Below, piece after piece: positions 11,421-24,121 of a stretch of 64,000 bases of DNA. The translations under genes were made by a program, and so were the position numbers. A model generated the notes under the pieces. The model had not been told where the DNA came from. It saw only the letters and a program-made list of their open reading frames with translations, and did not search any database. Positions within the stretch are counted from its first letter, which is position 1. Each line of letters begins with the position of its first letter. The stretch comes from Sipunculus nudus (Eukaryota > Annelida > Sipuncula > Golfingiida > Sipunculidae), in NCBI GenBank assembly GCA_026874595.1, contig CM049310.1, forward strand, positions 2,604,001 through 2,668,000. Reading direction: 5' to 3'.

Positions 11421-12565
11421 CATATGGCACATTAAAACAATTTACTTTAAAAAGACATTTAATATGATAAAATATTAGAATCAAACATAATTACATATTA
11501 ACACATGTTAAAGTTCAGAAGTAGCATTAGGTCACCTATTTATTTGGACTCTCATTTTTGTGTATGTAGCATTAAATGCACGGGTTCCGCATTAGCTGTT
11601 AGATGTTCAGCTGGAAATTGTAATAGGTTAAATCTTATAAATGATATATTAAAGCCATGAGAACAGGTAGTTTCATCCAGTACAAATGTTTTCGATCTGT
11701 TGTTTTTTTTAATTGTGAACTAGGTTGGTTTTCTAATTGAAAATAAATTCTTGAAATAACATATTCAGATAAAAATAGCCAATTGGTTTATACTGCGTAG
11801 CATTTCATTAATATCTCTTAAAACTGTCTTAGGCTTAGCCTATGAATAACTTGTACACTGGATCAGTCAGGAATATAGGGCAAACTTTCATTGAATTTTC
11901 GATTTAATTAAAATTTAATCATTCCATAAATTTAATTAAAGCCATCTGACCATGTTTAACCTGTTTTGAGAAATAGCAATGACATTTACAAATTGATTTT
12001 GTTGAGCAAATGTATCCCTTCATATTACTCTTAGGATTATCACCATTATCCTTATATCAAAGCTAAATGGTTTCAGGACACAAGTTTTCTTTTTACAGCT
12101 TTTATTTCAGTGATTTTACTTCGTCTCCACTTTCGACCTTATTTTATAATTCAAAGGGTGTCATATTCCCAGTTAGTATTTTCATTTGCATAACTCAGTC
12201 CCATAGTTGAAATACTGACACTTTTACACATATGTGATCATTAGAGGCTTTTGCCGCTTTCATGTAGTCCATTAAAATGCAAATTCAAAACCATTTATGT
12301 GTTTTTTTTAGAAATTTAAAAAGTGATATACCAGTAGCAAAAAAAGAACCCCTTTTACATAATTAATTGTATAATGCAAATGTTGAAAAAGCTCTAATGA
12401 TCAATTTCAGCCACAGGAGGATATGATCATTAATTAGTAGGAGGTCTTCAGTTAAAACAAATAAATATAGTATCACTGAGTATTTGCATCAACTGAACCG
12501 TCTGGTGAACCTTTTCTGACAATTATACCATTGTATCAGCTTATGCTGTGTTCAAGTTCATTCTT
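11421..12565. other. No gene seen
   Basis: An AT-rich stretch with short A and T runs and stops in all frames. No domain, RNA gene or tandem repeat was recognised. Confidence 0.6.
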
Positions 12566-12782
12566 TTGAATCCAGTCATTTCATGAAATTGGCTGTGCAT
12601 AAATTTCAGTCATTCCATGAAATGACTGGTTTTTTTTTTGTTTTTTTTTTTGTTTTTTTTTTTTTTGTAATTTCACTTAATGACTGATGGTCAAAGGCAT
12701 TACGTGAAATAACTGAAATGTTTAGAAAATTTCATGAAATTACTAATTTCACTGATTGACTGAGATTATTTATTTGTGTATA
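12566..12782 (-). repeat. Palindrome-rich repeat, right arm of an inverted pair
   Basis: Contains CAGTCATTTCATGAAATTGG and CAGTCATTCCATGAAATGACTG, a T-rich run interrupted by G (12629-12665), then AATGACTGATGGTCAAAGGC and ATTACGTGAAATAACTG. Read in reverse complement, its blocks line up with 7272-7425. Together the arms enclose about 5.1 kb that includes retrotransposon C. Confidence 0.65.
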
Positions 12783-13149
12783 TATACATGTACACATAAT
12801 AAAGAATTAAGGGAATTTGTGTAATGTTATCTATTATCACTGATCACTTTTTTTTTAAAAACAAAACAAAAAAGGAATCTGAAGTTTTTCGTTATGTGCT
12901 ACAATGAAGAAATTTCAGATTAATTGGGAATGATATCACAATTTCTATTACATCAATAAATATTAATAGATTGGTTCCCGCTCTGAAGCTGTCCTTAGGT
13001 TATTAAATTATACGCACAAATAAATTTAATTAGCCATTTAGGGTGATATACTTAACCCCTTTGAATGGTATCAAATGTATTCAATAGTCAAAAATGTTTT
13101 AATGGATTATAATTTAAAGAAAATGAGTTTTCTAGATCCCTGTATTCCA

Positions 13150-13221
13150 TTCGGTGCGGAGCTGTTGTGCTTGTCAACAATCAGCAAACAGCGCGGAGGC
13201 GTGACCATGACTGGCACTACG
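13150..13221 (+). promoter_or_regulatory. SPTLC1: Possible SPTLC1 5' UTR exon with donor
   Basis: This short stretch is richer in G, C and CpG than its flanks and ends in ACG followed by GTAACA, a usable splice donor. A good acceptor (TTTTCTTTGCAG, ending 13593) lies 85 bases before the SPTLC1 start codon. This suggests a 5' UTR intron of about 370 bp. There is no transcript evidence. Confidence 0.35.
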
Positions 13222-13678
13222 GTAACATTTACACATTTCTCCATCGTTTACTAATGCGTGTAACTCTAAAAACATCTATATTTTATAACAACCATGCTTA
13301 ATTGGATATTTTATGGTGTTTCGTATGGATTAACTGTTACGTAAATCACTTGCAAAAACATGTTTGTTGGGAGGGGATTCCATAGACTGGTAACTTACTC
13401 AGAAATGTGACCGCGACTGGTAACAAACGAGGGCGTTACCACTACCAGTAAACTTGTCCCTTTGATTTTGGCTGAGCATATTATGCAATATAATTCGGTT
13501 AATGTTACAAAAGCTGAACACATATGATTTGTCAGTTGATTGTAAAAATTATAATTAGCCTCATTTGAAAGTAAAAGGTCGTTTTCTTTGCAGTAATTTG
13601 TTTTTCCAAACTCTTATCAAATCCCTTGGAATATTTGTGCTTTTACGAAGACATCAGTTTCCGTAACACCAGATCGTT

Positions 13679-15157
13679 TTGGCAATGACACAACTGGAAA
13701 CTATGCCGGAAAACATGGCGAACGTAGCAGTACAACCGGACCCCTCATGGGACTTTAATGATATGATCCAGGCTTTTAGTCAGGCCCCAAGCTACCATCT
13801 GATATTTGAGGTACTGTTGATTATGTGGATCATTCATCTATTGTTCACAAAGAGTTACAAACCAGAGAGAACGTCACTAACTGACAAGGAAAAAGAGGAA
13901 CTGATCTCAACTTGGGAACCAGAGCCACTGGTCCCTGAAGTACCTGATGATGATCCAGTGTTACAGATTTATAAAAACAATGTGGTCTCAAGCAAACCGG
14001 GCAAGGAAGTTACAGTAGATGGTAAAGAATGTGTCAATATGGCCACCCTGAATTTTCTAGGCATGGTTGGTAAACAAGAAATCGAAGATGTAGCTATTAA
14101 AGCACTCCGGAAGTATGGTGTTGGCTCTTGTGGCCCGAGAGGTTTTTATGGTACAGTTGATGTTCACCTTGATCTGGAAGATGAACTCGCTAAATTTATG
14201 CAGGTAGAAGAAGCGATTATATATTCCTATGGTTTTGCATCAGTTGCAAGTGCTATTCCAGCTTATGCCAAACGAGGTGACATAATTTACGTTGATGAAG
14301 GTGTGAGCTTCGCTATCCAAAAGGGACTGCAGGCAAGCAGAAGTGTGATCAAATATTTCAAGCACAATGACATGGATGACCTGGAGAGGATTCTCAAAGA
14401 GCAAGAAAGGGAAGACGCAAAGAATCCAAAGAAGGCCAGAGTCACCAGAAAATTTATCGTTGTTGAAGGTATCTACACCAAATATGGTGATATTGTCCCA
14501 CTGCCAAAACTGGTGGAGCTCAAGTGGAAATACAAAGTGAGAATCTTCATGGATGAAAGCATATCTTTCGGAACCATGGGACAAACAGGAAGAGGCATTA
14601 CAGAACATTTTAATATACCCATTGATGAAATAGACCACCTATCAGCATCAATGGAAAACTCCTTAGGTTCTGTGGGTGGATTCTGCTGCGGGAAAATGTA
14701 TGTTGTGGATCATCAGCGTCTCTCAGGTGTTGGTTACTGCTTCTCAGCCTCCCAGCCTCCAATGCTGGCAGTCGCAGGCAGTCAGGCCTTGCGAATCCTG
14801 AAAGGAAACCCGAACTTGACTCTGAAACTGAAAAATAATAGCATTAGGGTGCATGAAAAACTGAAAAATGTGAGTGAAATAAGGCTGCAAGGTGCATCTG
14901 AAGCACCCATAAAGTTTGTCATGCTGAAAGATTTCAAGGGGACCCTGCCAGAGGCTGAGGCAGTGCTGCACGATGTGGTTAAGGAGGCCAGGAGAAGGGG
15001 GTATGCATTCACTGTGGCTAGTTACTTAGATGAAGAACGTATTAAACCTCCTCCCAGCATCCGTGTGGCAGTAACGACAGAGATGTCAGACTATGATATA
15101 GACCTAGCAGTTGATGTCTTGGAAGCATCTTTCAAGAACGTACTGAAAAACAACTAG
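13679..15157 (+). CDS. SPTLC1: Serine palmitoyltransferase subunit 1 (LCB1), single exon
   Basis: The start context is GGCAATGAC; the ATG at 13685 reads M-T-Q-L. The product is the non-catalytic LCB1 partner of serine palmitoyltransferase, which condenses serine with palmitoyl-CoA in the ER membrane as the first step of sphingolipid synthesis. Residues 38-57 (YHLIFEVLLIMWIIHLLF) form the N-terminal membrane segment at the position seen in human SPTLC1. A PLP-dependent aminotransferase fold follows, with KYGVGSCGPRGFYGT (Cys near 151), EEAIIYSYGFASVASAIPAY, RFIVVEG-type blocks, GGFCCGK and DHQRLSGVGYCFSASQPP. At 492 codons it is slightly longer than the human protein (473), the excess being at the N-terminus. 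The canonical PLP-binding lysine context of LCB2 is absent, as expected for LCB1. The whole coding region lacks introns, whereas vertebrate SPTLC1 has many. The frame is intact and looks functional. Confidence 0.97.
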   Translation: MAMTQLETMPENMANVAVQPDPSWDFNDMIQAFSQAPSYHLIFEVLLIMWIIHLLFTKSYKPERTSLTDKEKEELISTWEPEPLVPEVPDDDPVLQIYKNNVVSSKPGKEVTVDGKECVNMATLNFLGMVGKQEIEDVAIKALRKYGVGSCGPRGFYGTVDVHLDLEDELAKFMQVEEAIIYSYGFASVASAIPAYAKRGDIIYVDEGVSFAIQKGLQASRSVIKYFKHNDMDDLERILKEQEREDAKNPKKARVTRKFIVVEGIYTKYGDIVPLPKLVELKWKYKVRIFMDESISFGTMGQTGRGITEHFNIPIDEIDHLSASMENSLGSVGGFCCGKMYVVDHQRLSGVGYCFSASQPPMLAVAGSQALRILKGNPNLTLKLKNNSIRVHEKLKNVSEIRLQGASEAPIKFVMLKDFKGTLPEAEAVLHDVVKEARRRGYAFTVASYLDEERIKPPPSIRVAVTTEMSDYDIDLAVDVLEASFKNVLKNN

Positions 15158-15980
15158 CACCTTCCATCAGTCACTTGAAAACAAACCAGAAGTCCTCCCT
15201 CAGTAGTTATACACTGTACTTGTTCTGGATCATCTTCATTTTAACCACTGCTTTGTATAGGCAGATTCGTCAGGATTCACCACCAGGGCTGCCACAAAGC
15301 AAACAATTCTAATCAGACCAATGGGAGTGTGGTATCACATTGTGCATCCAGCTCAAGGGATCAGCAATACCAAGGACCTGGTCTGGTTCTGGGCCCAGTG
15401 TCAGCCCTGGTGTTGAGACCCTGAAAAACGTGCCAAACAAAGCAGCAGTTTAAACAAAGGAGATCTGGAACTACTGCAGAGTATAGCGGCTGTGTGAAGA
15501 GTATAGCAATCAGTTAACAAGTGATATTAGTTTTCATGAGACACGACTCAAATAATCTTAAGAGAACTCTTTCATCATACAGAACATATTCAACCCATGT
15601 ACACATCTCATGTGCAAGACATTATTTGTTTTGCGTGCTGCTTGTAAGCACTAGGGGTAGTGCGTTTATATTATGGATTTTCTTTTTCATTATACTTTTA
15701 TATCCTCATCTATGCAGACTCTGTACTGATCCACTGTCATTGTGTGGAATGAAGTCCGAAGATAACCATTACAGCATATTAAGGGATCCACCAAAACCCA
15801 AACCATAACATGGGATTGACACCATATTGAGGGTTCTGCCAAAACCTGTGTAAATTGGTATCTTTGATGAAATGCTCACTTTAATTTTGAAGCAAAAGGC
15901 TGGAATATGTTGATAAATAATCATCTATGGAATATATTGATGCAGTATCATGGCATGATTGTATTTCTTAAAATAAAATT
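15158..15980 (+). other. SPTLC1: Likely SPTLC1 3' UTR
   Basis: No other gene is seen after the TAG stop. The stretch includes a probable polyadenylation signal, AATAAA at 15972-15977. A short frame at 15521-15808 has no recognisable domain and is treated as chance. Confidence 0.55.
15972..15977 (+). terminator. SPTLC1: Polyadenylation signal AATAAA
   Basis: A canonical hexamer about 815 bases after the SPTLC1 stop codon, on the same strand. Confidence 0.45.
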
Positions 15981-18309
15981 AAAGGAACTTTGTACACCTG
16001 AACACCAGTTTTGTATTCTAACCTTTGTATAGCCTGGGGCCACCAGCTTTGGAGCCATCATAAATGGCCGGCATGTTTGCTGGTGAGCCAACCGTAGCGT
16101 CAAATGTCCAATTCATTAACTTAATTATTGTAGTCTTAGCTGTACTGCACAAAAACAATTAACAGGTGAATATTTATCATGTGGCTGTGTTTTCACTGTA
16201 ATTTTAGAATGAAGTGCAATAGGCGGGTGATTCTTGGTATTTCATCACAAGAACTGGTGTTTAGGGGGACTGTATGCTTACCCACATAACCCATGATATT
16301 AAAAGTGGTCATATCTGCTCTGCATGCATTTCAGTTACATCAGGGTTCCCAGTCATTCTGGAAATTGGTTAGAACCTGGAAAGTAAGTATCCCTTGTCCA
16401 GACAGGGAAACAGAGAAACTCTGAAACTGTACATAAACTCACCAGATAAGATGGTGATAATAAAAGGTGACTTAGGGATTCTTGTGTTGGGGTTTAAGGG
16501 TCATTACTTTTGTGGCCTTGTATTGTGATGTACATGCATAAATACATACATACATAGCAGTGTCATAGTTCACCATGGTCACTACAGAGACACAGTGCAC
16601 TGCAATAACATGGAAGATGTTCGTATTTGAGTCCACCTGAAATAATTCTGATGAAATTTTGATAAACTTTATGTGGTAATAAAACATTGACTTTGTTTTC
16701 ATGAAATGCTTGGAACCCTGATCATGCACTTTCATCAACTGCACTTTTACCTGAAAATGATATCAGTTTTTACCTGTATCATCTATGCATTATAATGACC
16801 CTGTTAATTTGTTAACAAAGCTGTACATTTGTGCCTTACAGTTTCATATTTTGTTCTTCTGATTTATTTCTCTTTACTACAGCTGGTGTTTTCAAAGTAT
16901 TTTGTGTTTTAAAAATCATACTACTCTGTATTACTACTACTTAGTTGTCACCTAGGAGACTTGTTTTTCATATAGCTCTATTTTCATATTTGTTGTAGAT
17001 GCATTTGCTAATAAGGAAAGTTAAGAACACAAGAATTCTGTATTGTATTATATGGATAAAATGATTTATTTATGAATTGAATTCTCAGGAAAAAATGTAT
17101 ATTGATTGTGAATATTGCCTATATGGTTTTATAAATGTGATACAGACACTTTTTTTATCACATTTACATTAATTTTATACCATTTGTAGGATTTGTGAAA
17201 TGATAGGACCAGTGCTTAATATAACAATATTCATCCACATAAAAGACTTTTTCTTTGAAATAACGATGTTATAGAGTAATTTTATAAGGACATATCGAAT
17301 CAACGGTCTGCAGCGTTCAGTGAATTATCCATTGAAGCACAGAATGAAAATGTTTAGTCTTGGTCATTAAAATTTTTTAAAGGGACATAATCAGGAGCAA
17401 TATTATTCCTATTCTTATCAGTTTAGTTTTGCTTTATACAAAAGCTTGCCTGCAAAACCATTCCAGCACACAGTCTCATTTACTCGCATACAACTGTTTA
17501 ACACCTTGTTATAGGCCTGCGAGTTTGTAAACAGTCTGTTTACGATAACAAGGCCGCGTGACCGGAGTCCAATTAAGAGGGGCAACACATATTGTTTCAG
17601 CCAGGGGGAACATGTATTTCATTTTTTGAGCAAAATCAGCCAGGGCATCTCCTGATTGGCATGTGTTGTGGCTCAGTGCAGCACACGGCCCGATGCACTG
17701 TGTTTATGTTTACACCTACGATCACTCCCAGTTCACTGTTTTTAACACTCGTTTACAGGAGTAAGCAAACGCTTTCAGGGCAATATTTTGGCTGGTACAG
17801 GTTAATTTTAAAGGGAAGAAACTATTTTTTGTGTTAGCTCAACATGCTTTACAGGTGATTGGGCCTCTTTAATTATTTGTAGGTCAGTGTGCATGAATAA
17901 GTACTTTATGTATGGCACCGGAATGTCTTGGATTTATTTATAAAAAATGTAGGCTATTCAAGAACTTCATTCAGGCATTCATCATGAAAATTTGCATGTT
18001 CTGGTATATGCATTCCCCTGCTTTTGTTGTAGTGTATAAATACCTTTCTCATTACATTCATTCTTTCCCCTTAGTTTGTACCATAAAAATACCTTGAATT
18101 TGCACCAAAATCTTAGAATAGTTTAACTTGTATAAATAAAGGTTAATGTTTGTTGATCAGCCAAGAATAAATATATTTGAAACAAACTTGTGTTTTGATT
18201 AATTTATTTGTATTGCCTTACCCATACCCCATCTGAGCAAGTCAGTTTACCAGTTTCCACAAACTGTCTCATCTGGAAATTATTACACTGACATAGTCTT
18301 TGCATGTAA
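15981..18309. other. Intergenic, no gene seen
   Basis: AT-rich DNA with stops in all frames. The short frames at 16472-16744 (-) and 17592-17837 (+) carry no recognisable domain or splice context. A GC-richer patch at about 17500-17590 is unexplained. Confidence 0.55.
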
Positions 18310-18580
18310 ATGATGACTATAAGTCATCTGAGCTATAGTCATGGTCCATTGTCCGTCGTCCGTCCGGATGTCCGTCCGTAAGACTGGCACATTTAAACAC
18401 CATTGGACCTACTAATCTGAAATTCGGCATATAGTTATATGTCCCCAAAATCTACTACCATGCCAAAAATTGGGTCATTAGGACTTTGTTCCTTCGAGAT
18501 ATTAAGGAAAAACCTCAATTTTTTATTAGAAATCTATTTTCACACTTCAGGACTGCCTAATATCAAAACCACTCGTCTGG
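18310..18580 (+). repeat. Family X element, 5' part, interrupted by a Z element
   Basis: Starts with the hairpin-like AAGTCATCTGAGCTATAGTC and a GTCCGTCC-rich tract (18350-18385), then a body matching 2060-2240 (GGCATATAGTTATATGTCCC, CATGCCAAAAATTGGGTCAT, ACTGCCTAATATCAAAACCA). The body stops at 18580 and resumes at 21639, the gap being filled exactly by a Z element. Confidence 0.72.
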
Positions 18581-21500
18581 TTTTTTAGCTCAGCTGACTG
18601 AAAGTCATCTGAGCTATAGCGATCACTCTTTGTCCGTCGTCCGTCTGTCCGTCTGTCCGTCCGTTAACCAGGCACAAATCGTAACCGCTGGACCTAGAAC
18701 CTTGTAACTTGGGATTCTGAGAGGTCCATAAAAAATCTCCTTGGAAACCAGAAATTAGGTCTCTGTTACCCATATCCTTCGAGCTATGTGGCCCCAAAGT
18801 ACCCCCCAGAAAAGTCAAAAATTTCATACAAAAACTTCAATATCTCATTAACTACTTGACTGATGGTCATGATTTTTGGCATACATATTGATCATGAGAT
18901 GTTACATCACTTCCTGCAGACTGGTGGCGCCACCTGTATTTTTCGATTTTTTACGAATTTTTTTCTCTATTTTTGAGACCTTTAAAAATGTGAACATCTG
19001 TTAACAAGGCACAAATCATAAAGACTGGACTTAGAATCTTAATTCTTGACACACTGAGAGACCTATGAAAAGTCTCCATGGAAACCAGAAATTAGGTCTC
19101 TGTTACCCATATCCTTCGAGCTATGGGGCCCAAAATTACCCCCCAGAATAGTCAAAAATTTCATACAAAAACTTCAATATCTCATTAACTACATCACTGA
19201 TGGTCATCATTTTCGACATACATATTGATCATGAGATGTTTCATCAGTTCCTGCAGACTGGTGGCGCCACCTGTATTTTTCAATGTTCACGAATTGTTTT
19301 CTCCATTTTTGAGACCTTTAAGGATGTAGTTCTCTGTCAACAGGGTACAAATCGTAACGACTGGACCTAGAATCTTCGTTCTTGACACACAGGGAGACCC
19401 ATGATAAGTCTCCGTGGAAACCTGAAATTTGGTCTCTGTTACCCATATCCTTTGAGCTATGGCACTCCAAAGTACAGCTCAGAATAATGGAAAATTTGAT
19501 ACAAAAGCTAAAGTATCTGAACAACTAATGCAGAGATAACCATAATTGTTTGCATGGATATTGATCATGGAGTGTTTCATTAGTTTCTGCAGACTGGTGG
19601 CACCACCTGTATTTGTTCGGTTTTTTTAACGAAATTTTTCTGTATTTTTGAGACCTTTAAAGATATGAACATCTGTTAAAAGGGCACAAATCATAAAAAC
19701 TGGACCAAGAATCTTCATTCTTGACACACAGGGAGACCCATGAAAAGTCTCCATGGAAACTTGAAATTAGGTCTCTGTTACCCATATTCTTTAAGCTGTA
19801 TGGGTCCAAAATACCCCCCCCCCCCCCAGAATAATGGAAAATTTGATACAAAAACTGCAGTATTTCAATAACTACAACACTGATGGTCATGATTTTCGGC
19901 ATACATATTGATCATGAGCTGTTCCATCAGTTTCTGCAGACTGGGTGTGCCACCTCTATTTTTTTTCAAATTTTTACGAATTTTTTTTCTTTTTTTTTGA
20001 GACCTTTAAAGATGTGGTTATCTGTCAACAGGGTACAAATCGCAACAACTGGACCTAGAATCTTCATTCTTGTCATGCAAGGAGGCCCATGAAAGGTGCC
20101 TGTGGAAACTTGAAATTAGGTCTCTGTTACCCATATCCTTCAAGCTATAGGACTCCGAAGTATCCCTCAGAATAATGGACAATTTGATACAAAAACTGAA
20201 GTATCTGAACAACTAATGCAGAGATCACCATGATTTTTTGCATGGATATTGACCATTAAGTGTTTTTATTAGTTTCTGCAGACTGGTGGAGCCAGCGAAG
20301 TTTTGTGGATACTGTGTTTTTGACCGAGTTCCTCCACAGCGGCGGCGTTCGTTTCCAGAGAGCTCCTCGGAGACTAATGGACTGATTTTTCCCAAACTAA
20401 CACCTATTATCGGGTCACATGTGAACTGGTGCCTAACCAATTTGCGTTGACCTCTGACCTTTCCTCTCTATCCAGTGTCCATTTGTGGGTCTGTTTCCAC
20501 TCATAAACCCTCATATCTCGGGAACCGTTTGACCGATCAGGAAATAAAATTGATACAAATGTAGCCCTTGGATTGCTTTATAAGATACACAAAAAATGGT
20601 GGCGCCACCTGTAACCATGTTTGCACAGTGTCCATCTGTTCATCTGCCTTGGGTTAAAATCACTCATATCTCTGCAGTGAATTGACTAATTCACCTGAAA
20701 TTCGTCATGTGTATACATCCAGGATAGCTTTCTTGATTTTATGACAGGTGGCGCCACCTACGTTCACGTTCACGCTGATGACATCCAAGCTTAAATCTTG
20801 GGAACCGTTTGACCAATCAGGAAATAAAATTTATACAAATGTAGCCCTTTGATAGCTCTGTAACATACACAAAAAATGGTGGCGCCACCTGTAACAATGT
20901 TTGCACAGCGTCTGTCTGTTAGTCTGCCGTGGCCTAAAATCACTCATTTCTCTGTAGTGGTTCGACATAACTGCCTAAAATTTTGCAGGTTTATACATCC
21001 TGGACAGCTTTCTTGATTTTATGACAGGTGGCGCCACCTACATTCTAGTTAACGCTGCACACATCCAAGCTCATATCTCAGGAACCATTTGACCGATTGG
21101 GCCAAAATTGTGCATGTGTTTAGATCTCACATAGGTCTTTATCATACACAAAACTGGAGGGGTTACCTGCAAAGATTTTTGCACAGTGTTTGTCTGTTTG
21201 TCTGCCATGGGCAAAAATCGCTCATATACATGTAGTGGTTTGACTTTTCTGCCTAAAATTTTGCAGGTGTATACAACTTGGACAGCTTTCTGGATTTGTG
21301 GTAGGTGGCACAACCTACATACACATTTAGGCTGCAGACATCCATGCTAATATGCAACATACCTCACTCTATTTCCCCTTGCCACTCAATCCATGCCTCA
21401 CTATCCGATTTTGGCAGATACATGTAGTCACTTGTCGGTTACCCGTATTCTAGTTTTAAAAGTTTACACATTTTTCTCTATTTTTGAGATATATAAATAC

Positions 21501-21638
21501 AGACTAAATCTTGGCCTGTTGGTTAATCTGTTTGATGCTTCAGTTGAATGGGTATATACTACCATTCTAATGATAAAATTTCCTTTTGCGAATCTCTTCC
21601 CAGTCAGCTGAGCGTCATGACCCATGGGTCACTTGTTT
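18581..21638 (+). mobile_element. Family Z non-autonomous element, complete copy
   Basis: The left end is a T run followed by AGCTCAGCTGACTGAAAGTC and ATCTGAGCT, an imperfect hairpin, then a GTCCGTCTGTCC tract. The core has five units of roughly 330 bp (near 18665, 19000, 19320, 19660 and 20018), each running from a TTAACAAGGCACAAATCGTA-like start to a GGTGGCGCCACCTGTATTTT-like end. A second unit type of about 290 bp follows (20450-21310). A non-tandem tail of about 170 bp ends in the palindrome TGACCCATGGGTCA and CTTGTTT. No open frame encodes a transposase. Shape and internal tandem core resemble the bivalve 'pearl'/tandem-repeat MITE or HINE type, but the superfamily is not proven. Confidence 0.75.
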
Positions 21639-23962
21639 CATATTTACCATAAATATTCCTCTGTATAGTTCCTATGTACATGCCAGAAATTAAGCCAGTT
21701 TTATTAAATTTAAAAAAGTTATGGGCCCAAACATAATGCACTTTGTAAAAAAAATCAGGAAAGATATTTGGTCACTTAAGACCAAAAGTGTTAAAGGTAA
21801 GGACTTTTTTTCAGTAATACAATTGAAAATTTAATTGTATACCAAAAATTAGATCAAAATCTGTTAAATTTTTTTAAATATTGGCAAAAATATAAAATTG
21901 GTGCCTTAAATTTTGCCCAAGTTTGACAATGGCACCTTTTTTCCTGTAACTGCTGTGGATTAAATTTTCAAAGCATGTTTTTGTTAGCATTTCAACTGTT
22001 AACACCAAAAAATTGAAACCAGTTGATCAAAAACTGTAGATTTTATTCAAGTTTTCAAGCACCATGTCACATATTGTTTACATCAAGCTAGTGTTATGCA
22101 GTTTGCTAGAGCTAAGCTCCCCAGCTTCAGCTCTAAGATCCTTAAATTTGGCATACAGTTAGATGTCTCCAAAACACCCTACCATGCCAAGAATTTGATC
22201 ACTAGGATTTAATTCCTTCAAGATATTAATGAAAAACTTCATTTTTCCATTAAAAACCCATTGTTACACTTTAAGACTGCCTAATATCAAAACCACTGAT
22301 CTGACTTTGATCATATATAATATACATATTTTTCTATACATTCGCTATGCACATGCCAGAAATGATGTCAGTATTGCGTAATTGTTTTAAGTTATGGGAC
22401 CATACATAATGCATTCTTTAAAAAATCAAGAAATATATTTACTCCCTTAACAAGAGGATTGCTGAAGCTAGAGATTTTTGTCAAGGATGTAACATTATTT
22501 AATCAAGATTCAATTGAATACCCAAAATTAGTTCTGAATTTTTCCAATTTTATAAGTTATTAGTATAAATATAAAATTAGTACCTTAAATTTTTCCCAAC
22601 TTTGACCATGGCACGTTTTTTTCCTGAGAGCTCTGTTGATATAATTTTCATATCATGCACACATAAGGATTTCATCTTTGTAGTTTAGAAAGCTGAAAGA
22701 AATTGGCCAAATATTGTAGCTTTTATTAATGTTTTTATGAGACCACGTCAGACCCAGGCTCTACCCAGGCCCTCTTAAGTCACCTGTATGTTGACCTTTC
22801 ATCAAATTATGCACACTTGAGGCAAGGCATACACTGGCGCAGCCAGGCAGCTAATGCCCAGCCACAGTTGATCCAGGTGTCAAACCCAACTCATCTAGTA
22901 GTTGTTTTGAAAAACAACATAACAATAAACAATAAATTAATACATTTTTATTGGTTTTTAATAACAAATTAAAGAAAATTAATAGAAAAGGAATATTTTA
23001 GTTGATGAGTAACAGAAAATTAACTTGCAGTTACTGATGACGTAAGAATCTTGTATGGATGGATAGAATGTCAATGTTATTCCAAATAACACCATGCAGT
23101 CAAATATGGTATTTTTCAGTTCAATTTTAATGATAAAAAATAAATCATATTATTCATTACTAATCATTAGGGATCATATGAAGGAAATTAATGATAGACA
23201 AAGATGCACTTGATAATTTTAATCTAGATTCCTACTGTGTCTAGTGTGTAGGTTGATGTGAAAGTAGTCCAAAGTGAATATATTACATTTATTTTTTTAA
23301 ATATAAATAATAGCCATAAAACCAGGTACTTATGATCATTATTTAAATTTGTGAATTTTGTATATTCTGGATTCTCAACATCATTGTTTGGCTAAAACTG
23401 AATAAATACTAGACATGATGCGAATGCTTTGCAAATGTATTTGAATACAAATATGAATATGTACTGCATTAAAAAATTTTATTGCATAAGAATTGGAATT
23501 CAGGTAAAAATGAAAGTATTTGAATACCAGTGCAGATACTTTCAATATGTGTCCATAAATGCATTCATGAATATATTCTATAATATTATTTTAATAGTCA
23601 TATCAGTTGTATTTTATTTTAAAAAATCATATGATTTTCTTATTATTTTTTAAAATAAAAATTATATTGGCACAATATTTGTTATTAAATTTTAATAAAT
23701 AGTTAAACTCTTTTATTATATGTGCTGCTTATAAGTTATATGGCCAAGTCAAAATCTGTGTGACAATAGCACTCTATTTGTTAATAAAATAAATGAAATC
23801 AATCCTCTTCCAAAGATACTATCAAAATCATACATAAGCTAAACACCAACAACTCATAATAAAGCTTATATTTATTACCACACCAAACCAGCATGTGCCT
23901 CATTCCCAAATCATATTTTTTATCATATATAACAACTGAGCGCTATGACCCATGGGTCCCTT
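21639..23962 (+). repeat. Family X element, 3' part after the Z insertion
   Basis: Resumes the X body at a point matching about 2245 of the first copy (TATGTACATGCCAGAAATTA). It passes through a second unit (21940-22620) and a third (22620 on) and ends with CTGAGCGCTATGACCCATGG and GTCCCTTGTTT. From 21940 on it aligns with 1870-3885 along its length with scattered substitutions and small indels. Confidence 0.75.
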
Positions 23963-24121
23963 GTTTTTAACCTTAGCAAAATTCAGTCCTGATTGGAAGC
24001 CCCACAGTACATGGAAATGGAATTTTTATGCAGCTCTCATCACATTATTCACTAATAAATGAATGAATTGTAACCTTAAATTTTATTGAATTCTATTTGA
24101 ATTACTTGATATAATGTTACT

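Noticed and set aside
14240-15012. Minus-strand frames inside SPTLC1
   Set aside because: Antisense shadows of a conserved coding sequence.
18581-21638. Firm classification of Z as a Helitron
   Set aside because: The 3' palindrome and T-rich target are suggestive, but the canonical CTRR end, Rep/helicase partner and a full copy comparison are missing.
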